Part shown: positions 28,566-37,700 of the stretch, piece by piece
Position numbering within the stretch: position 1 is the first letter of the stretch
How the letters are laid out: the number at the start of each line of letters is the position of its first letter
DNA from: Chitinophagaceae bacterium
GTDB lineage: Bacteria > Bacteroidota > Bacteroidia > Chitinophagales > Chitinophagaceae
DNA: 64,000 bases
Assembly: GCA_019638625.1 (NCBI GenBank)
Contig: JAHBTK010000001.1
Location: 487,434 to 551,433 of the forward strand
Reading direction: 5' to 3'
Position numbers and translations under genes: made by a program
Notes under the pieces: model-generated
The model's input: only the letters and a program-made list of their open reading frames with translations
Databases searched by the model: none
What the model was told of the DNA's origin: nothing

Positions 28566-29540
28566 ATGGAAATGGGAAACTATAAAAAAGTGATGTTGGT
28601 AGGAAATGGAATGCTGGCTTGCAGCATTGCGATCAACCTGTTACGGGCAGGCCATATCGTTTTCTGGAAAACGGATGAAGACGGGTTGACAGAAAGATCC
28701 GTTTTGGAGCATTTGAAAGACCTCAGAACATATGATCACAGCAGGCCAGATCAGTCCGGCATAGAGTATATACAGGAATACAGGAATGACACAGCGCTTG
28801 CTATAGTGATAACGGAAGAGGATGAAATGATGAAAAAGAACCTCATTAAGCTGCTGGACGGGTTCCTTGATAGAAAAACTACGATCGCGGTGAATACCGA
28901 GAGTTTTTTTCTTTCCTCATTATATGCCGGTTGCCGGTACCCGGACCGTGTTATCGGATTAAACTGGGCGCTTCCGGCACACACCACTGCTTTTCTTGAG
29001 TTGATAACGGATGGTGTCTCTGATCTTGAAAAAGCCGGCCTGGTAAAAACGCTGGCAGAAAATTGCTGGCGGAAGGATCCCTACCTGCTTCGGTGTGGTT
29101 ATAGTATAAGAGCCAGGTTGATGGCTGCCATCATAAGGGAAGCCCTGTTTTTAGTGGAGCATGGCTTTGCTTCGGTTGACGACATCGACCGCGCTAACAG
29201 GAACGATGCCGGATATTATTTGCCTTTCGCGGGAAACTGCCGGTATATGGATCTGATGGGCACCTATGCATATGGGGTGGTGATGAAAGACCTGAACGGG
29301 GAGTTATCAACAGCCGGTAAGGTTCCGGTTTTTTTTGACAAACTGATACAGGAAGAAAAGCTGGGCATGGATAAGCAGGAAGGATTTTACGGCTATACAA
29401 GGGCGGAGGTGGAAAGCTGGAAAGCGAAAAGCCGGAAATTCAGTTATGAGATCAGGAAGGTTATGGATAAATACCCTTTTGGCTATTTGACGCGAGATCA
29501 GTCAGTTCAGACGCTTTCAACAGAAAAAGTAAATGAATGA
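28566..29540 (+). CDS. Divergent 3-hydroxyacyl-CoA dehydrogenase-like protein
   Basis: 324 residues, paralogous in layout to the gene at 26216. The dinucleotide loop reads VGNGMLACSIAINLLRAG, a relaxed GxGxxA version. The next signature reads NTESFFLSSLYAG instead of SNTSAIPIS, and LNWALPAHTTAFLEL replaces HWAEPAYATRFLEI, so the catalytic His of the family (in IHW) is Asn here. The C-terminal part keeps SIRARLMAAIIREALFLVEHGFASVDDIDRA. It may have a changed chemistry or be a non-catalytic partner of the upstream enzyme. Starts at the ATG at 28566; an in-frame TTG precedes it. Its stop overlaps the dipeptidase start by 4 bases. Confidence 0.7.
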   Translation: MEMGNYKKVMLVGNGMLACSIAINLLRAGHIVFWKTDEDGLTERSVLEHLKDLRTYDHSRPDQSGIEYIQEYRNDTALAIVITEEDEMMKKNLIKLLDGFLDRKTTIAVNTESFFLSSLYAGCRYPDRVIGLNWALPAHTTAFLELITDGVSDLEKAGLVKTLAENCWRKDPYLLRCGYSIRARLMAAIIREALFLVEHGFASVDDIDRANRNDAGYYLPFAGNCRYMDLMGTYAYGVVMKDLNGELSTAGKVPVFFDKLIQEEKLGMDKQEGFYGYTRAEVESWKAKSRKFSYEIRKVMDKYPFGYLTRDQSVQTLSTEKVNE

Positions 29541-30658
29541 ATAAGCAGTTGATATTTGATGCCCACCTGGACCTGGCAATGAATGCTATTGAATGGAACC
29601 GGGACCTTACCCGTCCTTTGGATGAGATCCGTATGAAAGAAACGCATCTGAAGGATAAGAATGACAGGGGCAGGGGTACGGTGTGTTTACCCGAACTTAG
29701 AAAAGGAAGGGTAGGGTTGGTGGTGGCTACACAACTGTCACGCGTAAACGCCGGTGGCGGATCGCTGCCGGGGTCGAGCTGGAACTCCCCGCAGCAGGCA
29801 TGGGCAATGACGCAGGCACAATTGGCGTGGTATCGCGAAATGGAGGCGATGGGCGAAATGATACAGATACTGAATGTAGAGCAACTGGATGCGCACCTAC
29901 AGTTGTGGAAGGACGATACCATACCCGACGATAAAAAACCCGTAGGTTATATACTCAGCCTGGAAGGCGCGGATTCGCTGGTAGATATTTCCTACCTCCA
30001 CAAAGCGTATGCTTACGGATTGAGAGCAGCAGGTATTTCTCATTTTGCGCATGGACGGTATGCGCCGGGCACAAAGCTTACAGGTCCTTTAACACCGAAG
30101 GGAGTGGAACTGGTAAAGGAAATGGGAAAGCTGAACCTGATACTGGATATAACCCATCTGACCGATGAAGGGTTTGACCAGGTAATGGATCTGTACCAGG
30201 GACCCGTGTGGGCAAGCCATCATAATGTCCGGAAATTAGTGCCAACGCAAAGACAATTGACAGATGAACAAATAAAAACACTGATTGAAAGAGGAGCGGT
30301 AATTGGCGGTATGCTTGATTGCTGGGCGTTGGATATCCGTTTTATTGACATGGTATCCGACCCCTGGCAACTGGATATCCGTTTGGAAAAGCTGGTGGAT
30401 CATTGGGACCATATCTGCCAGATAGCGGGTAACAGTCTGCACGTTGCTATAGGCAGCGATCTGGACGGAAACTTTGGTACGGAACAATCACCCTGGGATA
30501 TGAACAGCATTGCCGACCTGCAGAAGTATCATGAAATATTATTAAGAAGAGGATATACGGAGGAAGATGTTGAAAATATTTTTCACGGGAACTGGATCAG
30601 GTTTTTGAGGAAAGCGTGGAAAGCCCATCCCGGCCTTCCCGAAGGGAAGGAGACCTAG
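29537..30658 (+). CDS. M19-family (renal/membrane-type) dipeptidase
   Basis: 373 residues, zinc dipeptidase of the amidohydrolase superfamily. Metal and active-site positions: DAHLDLAMN at 9-17 (HxD), the bridging acid in LSLEGADSL (about 145), DITHLTDEGFDQVM (about 200), WASHHNVRKL (about 220) and AIGSDLDGNFG (about 310). No signal peptide, so it acts in the cytoplasm. It is translationally coupled to the preceding gene (ATGA overlap). Family members hydrolyse dipeptides, including those with D- or non-protein residues, and beta-lactams; in this operon it may release the amine or amino acid used by the aminotransferase. Confidence 0.88.
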   Translation: MNKQLIFDAHLDLAMNAIEWNRDLTRPLDEIRMKETHLKDKNDRGRGTVCLPELRKGRVGLVVATQLSRVNAGGGSLPGSSWNSPQQAWAMTQAQLAWYREMEAMGEMIQILNVEQLDAHLQLWKDDTIPDDKKPVGYILSLEGADSLVDISYLHKAYAYGLRAAGISHFAHGRYAPGTKLTGPLTPKGVELVKEMGKLNLILDITHLTDEGFDQVMDLYQGPVWASHHNVRKLVPTQRQLTDEQIKTLIERGAVIGGMLDCWALDIRFIDMVSDPWQLDIRLEKLVDHWDHICQIAGNSLHVAIGSDLDGNFGTEQSPWDMNSIADLQKYHEILLRRGYTEEDVENIFHGNWIRFLRKAWKAHPGLPEGKET

Positions 30659-30796
30659 GCACAAGTCCGGCTTTTTGAGGATGCCACCTCTCCCTGCCTC
30701 TCCAAAGGAGAGGAAACCCAGGCGCAAGGCCAGCTTGTTGAGGACGATAAAAAAAATGGAACTTGTTGATTGGAGCAGGTTGTTGTTGCTTAATAC

Positions 30797-30835
30797 GTCA
30801 CTTCGACCCCGACCGAAGGTTGGGAGAGAAGTCTG
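30797..30835 (+). repeat. Dispersed palindromic repeat, forward orientation
   Basis: gtcacttcgaccccgaccg... ending gggagagaagtctg closely matches the copies at 45263-45303 and 52287-52327. It lies immediately upstream of the leaderless ceramidase-like gene, so it forms part of its 5' region. Confidence 0.65.
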
Positions 30836-30847
30836 TTGAAATATAAT

Positions 30848-32212
30848 ATGAAAACAAACATGACTACTTTTTTAGCAGGCGCTGCACAAACGGATATCAC
30901 CCCGCCCTTGGGAACGATCATCAATGGTGAGTTTGTGGCGTTTTATGCGCATACTATTCATGATCCCCTATTTTCCAAAGCGCTGGTTTTGCAGGATGAC
31001 TATACTACCCTGGCAATTGTGATGGTGGATATTTGTGCCATGGATAAGGAGTTTATACATGAAGTGAAGAGAGATATTACTGCATTGACGGGCATACCAC
31101 AGGAAAACATATTGATAGCGGCCACACATACGCACTATGCCGGTTCTATCCTCGACTTGTTGGGTGGTCCCTGCGACCTGCCTTATCGAAAAAGCCTGGG
31201 GAATAAGTTGGTGCAATCTGTACTGGATGCGCAACATGCATTGCAGCCTGCGAAGTTGGGTTTTGCGGCAGTAAATGTTCCGGAGCATGTGGTGTGCCGG
31301 CGTTATTATATGAAAGACGGGTATAAAGCCGTAAACCCTGTTACCGGCGGACTGGATATGATTAAAACCAATCCTGCCGGCGGCGAAGCGTATATAGACA
31401 GGCGGGCTTCCGAGGTGGATACTGAACTAAGCGCTATAGCGATTCAGTCCCTGGAAGGTGACTGGATCAGTGTGCTGGCAAACTATTCCATGCACTATGT
31501 GGGGGATTGCCCGAACGGTATGGTTACTGCTGATTATTTTGGTGTTTTCGCACGGCACATAGCGGTAAATCTGGATGCAGGAAAACATTTTGTGGCAATG
31601 CTGAGCAACGGCACCAGTGGCGAAGCCAATATCTGGGATTTCCTGCAACCCGATCGTTACCCGAAAGGAGCGCACGAAAAAAAAGAATTGATTGGCGGAG
31701 ACCTGGCAGGGAAACTGAGTGAGCAATTGAAAAATATAGTATGGGAACCGAAACCGAAACTTTCCGGGGCCTTGCAGTTTGTAACGCTGAGTGTACGGAA
31801 GCCCTCCGCAGCAGAGGTGGACGCAGCAAAAAGAATTGTATCGGAAACAGATTACCGGCTGATCAATCCCGATGCGGATGCTATGGTAAAAATATATGCA
31901 CGGGAACAGGTGTTTTTGAACGAATATCCGGACACGATTGAATTTCCGGTGCAGGCATTAAAAATTGGAACCATTACTATCGGCGGACTGGGGGGCGAGT
32001 TTTTCGCTGAAACAGGGTTGTCATTAAAAAAGAAGATCGGATCAGGAAAATATTTCACCATTACCATGGCCAACGGCTATATCGGGTACATACCTCCGGC
32101 GCATGAAATAGAAAAAGGAGGATACGAAACCTGGCGTTGCAGAACCAGTCGTATAAAAGAAGACGGGGAAAGAGTGGTAAGGGATGCGTTGTACGAAATG
32201 GCAAGACCGTAA
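30848..32212 (+). CDS. Cytoplasmic neutral ceramidase-like hydrolase
   Basis: 454 residues, same PF04734-type family as the gene at 7657: opening AGAAQTDITPPLG, zinc motif AATHTHYAGS near 95-105, CRRYYMKDG and NYSMHYVGDCP. Unlike its paralogue it has no signal peptide (it begins MKTNMTTFLAG), so it would work in the cytoplasm, where a ceramide-like lipid substrate is unlikely. The ATG at 30848 is chosen; 30860 is also possible, and the TTG at 30836 lies inside a dispersed repeat. Its stop codon (TAA 32210-32212) is supplied by the first unit of a 16-bp tandem repeat, so the last residues may have been changed when the repeat arrived. Confidence 0.82.
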   Translation: MKTNMTTFLAGAAQTDITPPLGTIINGEFVAFYAHTIHDPLFSKALVLQDDYTTLAIVMVDICAMDKEFIHEVKRDITALTGIPQENILIAATHTHYAGSILDLLGGPCDLPYRKSLGNKLVQSVLDAQHALQPAKLGFAAVNVPEHVVCRRYYMKDGYKAVNPVTGGLDMIKTNPAGGEAYIDRRASEVDTELSAIAIQSLEGDWISVLANYSMHYVGDCPNGMVTADYFGVFARHIAVNLDAGKHFVAMLSNGTSGEANIWDFLQPDRYPKGAHEKKELIGGDLAGKLSEQLKNIVWEPKPKLSGALQFVTLSVRKPSAAEVDAAKRIVSETDYRLINPDADAMVKIYAREQVFLNEYPDTIEFPVQALKIGTITIGGLGGEFFAETGLSLKKKIGSGKYFTITMANGYIGYIPPAHEIEKGGYETWRCRTSRIKEDGERVVRDALYEMARP

Positions 32213-32344
32213 GATGGTAAGACCGTAAGATGGTAAGACCGTAAGATGGTAAGACCGTAAGATGGTAAGACCGTAAGATGGTAAGACCGTAAGATGGTAA
32301 GACCGTAAGATAGTAAAACCGTAAGATAGTAAAACCGTAAGAGG
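32205..32344 (+). repeat. 16-bp tandem repeat, about 8.75 copies
   Basis: The unit gaccgtaagatggtaa is perfect in the first six copies (32205-32300). The seventh has atagtaa at its end, the eighth and the partial ninth begin aaccgt. The array has no spacers, so it is not CRISPR. The unit itself is built of two gtaaga half-repeats. Inverted relatives of the same motif lie after the four-helix gene (32817-32850), so the array is the left side of a repeat-framed cassette. Confidence 0.95.
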
Positions 32345-32423
32345 GGTTCGGTTGTAGGATAAATAAATATTGCTATGTAAGCAATTTTTCCTAATTTATC
32401 ACTGTTAACCAAAACACTTATCT

Positions 32424-32801
32424 ATGAAACGACAGTCTAATGAAGCCTTCAATACAGAAATGCGTAACAGGACAAAAAGATTTGCTATTTCTGTAATACA
32501 GTTTTACCGGCAGATGCAAAAGACAGAGATAACTTATATTTTAGGTAAACAATTGTTACGTGCTGCTACTTCGGTAGCCGCCAATTTCAGGGCTGCCTGC
32601 AGGGGAAGATCAGGAGCCGAATTTTACAGCAAAATCTGTATTGTAACAGAAGAAGCAGATGAAACGCAGTTTTGGCTGGAGTTGTTCGAAGAATCTTCGA
32701 TGGTGAAAGAAGAGGCTATTCAGCCATTGTATAAAGAGGCAACGGAGATTTTGGCTATAGTAACGAGCATTAAACATAAATTAAGACCTAAGGAAATGTA
32801 A
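32424..32801 (+). CDS. Four-helix bundle protein (23S rRNA intervening-sequence family)
   Basis: 125 residues, typical length of the four-helix-bundle family first found as proteins encoded within 23S rRNA intervening sequences (TIGR02436-like). Characteristic sequence: RTKRFAISVIQFYRQM, ILGKQLLRAATSVAANFRAACRGRSGAEFYSKICIVTEEADETQFWLELF. The function is unknown; related proteins pentamerise and bind nucleic acid, and Avd of diversity-generating retroelements has the same fold. I see no reverse transcriptase or variable repeat here, so a DGR is not supported. The gene is isolated between a 16-bp tandem array and an inverted set of related motifs, which suggests a small mobile or once-mobile unit. 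Confidence 0.9.
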   Translation: MKRQSNEAFNTEMRNRTKRFAISVIQFYRQMQKTEITYILGKQLLRAATSVAANFRAACRGRSGAEFYSKICIVTEEADETQFWLELFEESSMVKEEAIQPLYKEATEILAIVTSIKHKLRPKEM

Positions 32802-32816
32802 GACTGTAAAAGAAGA

Positions 32817-32850
32817 CATCTTACTGTCTTACACGTCTTACCATCTTACC
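32817..32850 (-). repeat. Inverted relatives of the 16-bp array
   Basis: catcttactgtcttacacg... up to ccatcttacc reads on the minus strand as ggtaagatggtaagacg followed by tgtaagacagtaagatg, four gtaaga motifs at the same 8-base pitch as the array at 32205. With gtaagactgtaa near 32798-32809 it can also fold into a hairpin that could terminate the four-helix transcript. Confidence 0.75.
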
Positions 32851-32859
32851 ATTTTCTAT

Positions 32860-34485
32860 ATGAAGCTGCTATATAGTATTCTATTTTGTTTGCTGGTGAT
32901 GTTAACGGCTTGCAGTGATCCGGTGGACCCGGTTTCTGTAAACCATCGCCTGATCTATAACAATGATGGTACGGAGATATTGGGTAACAATTGGTTTGGC
33001 AAAAGACCGCTTACTATTGAAGATTTGCACCGCTATGTAGACATGATCGCCGGTTCGCAGGTAACTACTTATATGATCTGCTCGGGGAGTGATTTTTTTT
33101 ACTACCGGTCAAAATTTGGAAGGATCATCGGGGAGGATAAAAACGATGAACTGGACTGCGGAAAGGATACGGCATATTTTAAAGTGTTGAATAACTTTTA
33201 CAGGAATGCCCTGGCGTTGGAAAAAGAAGGAACGGATATCGTGGAGGCAACACTGAAAAGAGCAAAAGAAAAAAAGCTGGAGGCCTTTGTTACTTTCAGA
33301 ATGAATGACCTGCATTTTGCCGATACGGCCAGGCACTGTCCGCTCCAATACAGCGATTTCTGGATCGCCCATCCTGAATACTGGACCAACGACACCACAC
33401 TCTCCGGGTGGAACAGCAGCCGTGCCCTGGATTTTGCACATGAAGCAGTACGGACATATAAACTGGGCATTATCAGGGAGCAACTGCTGAAGTATGGTGC
33501 ATTAATGGACGGATACGAACTGGACTTTATGCGCTTTATTGTTTATTTTAAAAAGAATGAAGCAGCAGAAAATGCGCCGCTTATAACGGAACTGGTGCGT
33601 AGTGCAAAAGGGATTGCTGATTCTGTCGGGAGGGTGTATAATAAAAAAATATTACTTACCGCCCGGGTACCGGCTACTATAAACGACTGCCTGCAGAAAG
33701 GGCTGGATGTAAAAGAGTGGACAAAACAGGGATTAGTAGATTTTTTAACGATGGGCGTACACTGGCGGGGTGAGCCGGCTATGCCCGTGGAAGCCTTTAC
33801 AAAAGAGTTGGGTTCAGATATACCCGTATATGCCACCATGGATGACGGGGGATATAACCCGAGAGAGGTTTGGTCGCATGGCATGTACAGGGGCATGGCA
33901 TCTCATGCATTGGCACAAGGTGCTTCGGGTATGAATCTGTTCAACTATTTCCTTACAGTGTACAATGAAGCGGGGCAGCAGTTGCAGCCGGAACCGGGTA
34001 CGGTGGTTTGCCGTACCATAGCGCCGGAATTGTTGCGGGAACTGGGCTCGTTGGAAACACTGCGTAAAAGGAGTAAAATATACTGTTTGTCTGATGGTGC
34101 CACTTCTTATGATTTAACTCCCAACAGTCCACTGCCGCTTACTGTAAACGAAACTGCTGAAGTCGGCCTATATGTAGGCGATGATGTAAAAGCCGATCAG
34201 CCGGAGGAAGTGATCTTATTTGTAAGAACAAAAACTCCGGGTGCCTTTTCTGTATCAATGAACGGACATGAACTGCAACCCGCAGGATCAGCATACCCAC
34301 AACTGTATGATAAATTACAGGGACTTACAGACTCCCGGAAAGTGACCGCTTTTGTAGTTCCCGCTGACCGGGTCATACCCGGAAATAATACGATTCGTTT
34401 TTCTTCACACGACGCTGCGGTTACCATCCAAAGAGTTGAGCTGGCTTTGAAATACGGCCCCGTTGAGCAGCACGGGTATTTCTGA
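32860..34485 (+). CDS. TIM-barrel glycoside hydrolase-like lipoprotein
   Basis: 541 residues. The lipoprotein signal ends at MLTAC with Cys18. The central region (about 30-400) reads as a beta/alpha barrel related to GHL10-type putative glycosidases: AFVTFRMNDLHFAD, a strand with GYELDFMRFIVYF (about 205-217) whose Glu and Asp are candidate acid residues, KILLTARVPAT, LVDFLTMGVHWRG and IPVYATMDDGGYNPREVWSHGMYRGMASHALAQGASGMNLFNYF. A C-terminal beta-sandwich (about 420-540) follows. Specificity unknown. It lies just after the inverted repeats, so its promoter may be in that sequence. Confidence 0.65.
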   Translation: MKLLYSILFCLLVMLTACSDPVDPVSVNHRLIYNNDGTEILGNNWFGKRPLTIEDLHRYVDMIAGSQVTTYMICSGSDFFYYRSKFGRIIGEDKNDELDCGKDTAYFKVLNNFYRNALALEKEGTDIVEATLKRAKEKKLEAFVTFRMNDLHFADTARHCPLQYSDFWIAHPEYWTNDTTLSGWNSSRALDFAHEAVRTYKLGIIREQLLKYGALMDGYELDFMRFIVYFKKNEAAENAPLITELVRSAKGIADSVGRVYNKKILLTARVPATINDCLQKGLDVKEWTKQGLVDFLTMGVHWRGEPAMPVEAFTKELGSDIPVYATMDDGGYNPREVWSHGMYRGMASHALAQGASGMNLFNYFLTVYNEAGQQLQPEPGTVVCRTIAPELLRELGSLETLRKRSKIYCLSDGATSYDLTPNSPLPLTVNETAEVGLYVGDDVKADQPEEVILFVRTKTPGAFSVSMNGHELQPAGSAYPQLYDKLQGLTDSRKVTAFVVPADRVIPGNNTIRFSSHDAAVTIQRVELALKYGPVEQHGYF

Positions 34486-34784
34486 GTTTGTACCTGTTTT
34501 TCTTTTTGTTTGTCCCAGACCTAACAGGTTTTCCCTCCTGCACTTCGCTCCGGCGGGCCTCGCCCACCGGAGCTTGCAGAGCGAAGGTGGGCAGGCAGGA
34601 CCTGTCAGGTCTAAGGCTTCTGGGTTTTAAACCTGTGAAGTGTATCGCTATTCTTCCCGCTCAAAATGACAATTCCGTTTTTTGAAAAATAGTATTAAGA
34701 ATGTAAATAAAAGTAGCAGCGTTTGACAGAGACTAAAATTAGATTTGAAAAATTAAAATCATTATTAACGATTGTGCTTGTTTT
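34486..34784. promoter_or_regulatory. Intergenic region with a long palindrome and the shared upstream module
   Basis: The first part (34518-34612) is an imperfect palindrome with outer arms cctaacaggt and acctgtcagg, and an inner part where ttcgctccgg and ccggagc, and acttcgctc and gagcgaaggt, can pair. The second part (34665-34747) repeats the module seen upstream of RidA: tgaaaaat at 34683, atgtaaataaaagta at 34701-34715 and TAGATTTG at 34740-34747, a perfect TAnnTTTG. Transcription of the second SusC would start near 34754. Confidence 0.55.
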
Positions 34785-37700
34785 ATGACAAAAGGATATT
34801 TTATTAGTCAATCCATTTTTAGTACAATACCAAAATCCGCGTTTATGATAAGACAATTCTGTAAAACTGTACGAGCATGTTTCTTGTTTAGCAGCGTAGC
34901 AATTAAAGTGCTGCCCATTGTTTTTCTTTTCATTTTTAGTATCGTATTTGCTCAGGGGCAAATTACCGTTAGAGGGAAGGTAACCAGCGAATCCGGAGAA
35001 GGAATACCGGGTGCAAGTGTCAGGGTAAAGGGTGCCGGAAGTGGTACCACCACCAATGAAGAAGGGTTGTTTGACATTAGAGTTGCAAGTCTGAATGTTA
35101 CACTGGTTGTGAGTTCGGTGGGCTTTCTGGAAAAAGAAATTCCCCTTAACGGACAGTCAAGCATAAATGTTTCTCTGGTGCCCGGATCGGACGCATTGTC
35201 TGAGGTAGTGGTAGTAGGGTTCGGCTCACAGCAACGCCGAAGTGAAATAACCACTGCGGTTTCGAAGCTTGATAATAAGGTACTGGAAAATATACCCTAT
35301 TCGAATGCTGCTGCTGCTTTGCAGGGTACATTGGCCGGGGTAAGAGTACAGACAAACTCAGGGCAGCCCGGCGCCGCGCCTAATATCATTGTGAGGGGCG
35401 GTACATCTATTAACAGTCCTAATAGCTCTCCTCCCATTTATATTATTGATGGGGTGTTGAGAACCAACATGAACGATATCAGCGCACATGATATTAAATC
35501 CATCCAGGTGTTAAAAGATGCTGCTGCTACCGCTATATATGGTGCGCAGGGTTCTAACGGTGTGGTGATCGTGGAAACAAAATCCGGGCAGTCCGGTAAA
35601 ACACAGGTGAATTACAAGTTTGATTTGGTAAGGTCGGAAGTGGCTAAGACTTATGATATATTGATGGGAAAGGATGAGGCATATTTTTCGAGACTCGGTA
35701 TTTTGGCTACTGCCGGAATTAATCCTGCGTTTTATGATCTACTGGAAGGAAGTACATATCTCGGTGGTGCAGGTAATGACCTCACTAACAATACATCAGG
35801 ATCATTACAATATTTAACTCCGGAGAATCAACATAAATTAAATGAAGGCTGGGAGAGCATCCAGGACCCTGTAGATCCATCGAGGACTTTGATATTTAAT
35901 ACGGTAGACTGGCAAAGTATGCTCTTTCGAAAGACTCTCTCTCAAAACCACACCATTTCAGTTTCCGGGGGAACACAAAAGTCACGCTTCTATTTAGGAT
36001 TAGGATACATGGATAATAAAGGCATTGCAATACAAACAGACTACAAGCGATTTACGATGAATCTTAATGGAGAGTTGAATGTCAATGATAAAATAAAACT
36101 CTTCTCAAGAGTAATGTATGCGAATACCAGGAATACCCAAGTGCCAGGTGTAGATGTATTCAAGAGTAACCTGATAGCCCCCTCAACTGATAAGTTATAT
36201 TTTGAAGATGGTACATTGTCTCCGGGTCGTGTATTGGGACAAGCGAACCCATTCTATAGGGTATCTGTATTTAATCCTAAAAATTTGGCAAATGACCTAA
36301 CACTAATTATTGGCGGGCAAGCGGAAATAATCGAAGGTTTAACTTTCAGTCCGCAGGTGTCTTTGCAATATGTAGGGGGTTACTCTAGAAATTTTTCGAG
36401 AAGTTACCTAAATGGACCTTCCACACTGATAACATCCCGCACAGCTTCAGGATCTTATTCAGAAAACTTCAGACCGCAGGTAAATGCTGTATTAAATTAT
36501 AGCAAAGTGTTTAATAATGATCATGACTTTGACATAAAAGCAGGTTTATCTTATTTGTGGGCAAACAATATTTCGCTGTCTGCAACCGGGCAAAATGCGG
36601 CAACAGATATCATTCCAACATTAAACGCCTCCGCAACACCAACAACAGTGTCCGGCTTAGAAACACAGCATGCTTTGATAGGCTATTTTTCGAGAGCTGC
36701 TTATAACTACAAGGGAAAGTATCTTCTCAGTGCGAGTTTAAGATATGACGGTGCGTCAAATTTAGGCACTGATAATAAATGGGGGGTGTTTCCCGGTGTA
36801 TCGGCAGGGTGGAATGTTGACAGGGAAAATTTCTGGAATTTTCTCCCGGAAGGATTGGTTAAGCTGAAACTGAGAGCCAGTTATGGTGTAACAGGAAATA
36901 TAAGTGGGTTGGGGCTGTACCAGGCACAGGGAGAATACAATGCTTCTTCCAGGTATTATGGTTCCTCCGGTATTATGATATCAACCTTACCTAATCAGAA
37001 TTTAAAGTGGGAACAATCAAAGACATTTGATTTGGGTACAGATTTGGGACTGTTCAATAACAGGGTAAGCATTATTTTTGATTATTACAGAAGGGTTACC
37101 GAAAATCTTTTAACCTCGCTGACGTTACCCCCTTCCACGGGCTTCCCAAGCATATTAACCAATTACGGTTCTCTTGAAAATAAAGGATATGAAGTAGAAC
37201 TATCCGCAAGAGTGTTATCTCCTGAGTCTCCTGTTCAATGGAATGTTGCTTTTAATACGGCAAAGGTGAATAGTAAGGTTTTAAAATTGCCTGAAAACGG
37301 AATCGAGAACAACCGGGTAGGGGGTGTATATGTATATGATCCCAAGAGAGGTGGCTATGCATGGATGGGCGGACTGCAGGAAGGACAAAGGATAGGAGAT
37401 CAGTATGCATACCAGCAGATAGGTATTTTTTCAACCAATGCTGAAGCGGCAAAAGGTCCTCTTGATATAATAACGCCCACTGCAAGTAAAATGAAATATG
37501 GCGGCGATGTAAACTGGTTGGACGTTGATAAAAATGATACAATAGATAATAGGGATCGTGTGTATATGGGTAATATTATTCCACGGGTAACCGGGGGCTT
37601 TACAAATACAGTCAATTATAAAGGGCTAAGCCTAACCGTTAGAATGGACTATACGCTGGGAGCTACTATTTATAACGAAGCCGCTGCAAGACTTGAGGCT

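Noticed and set aside
32205..32344. Possible CRISPR array
   Set aside because: The 16-bp units are directly adjacent without spacers and no cas gene is seen; it is a simple tandem repeat.
32424..32801. Accessory Avd gene of a diversity-generating retroelement
   Set aside because: Fold family fits, but no reverse transcriptase, template repeat or variable C-type-lectin gene is present nearby.
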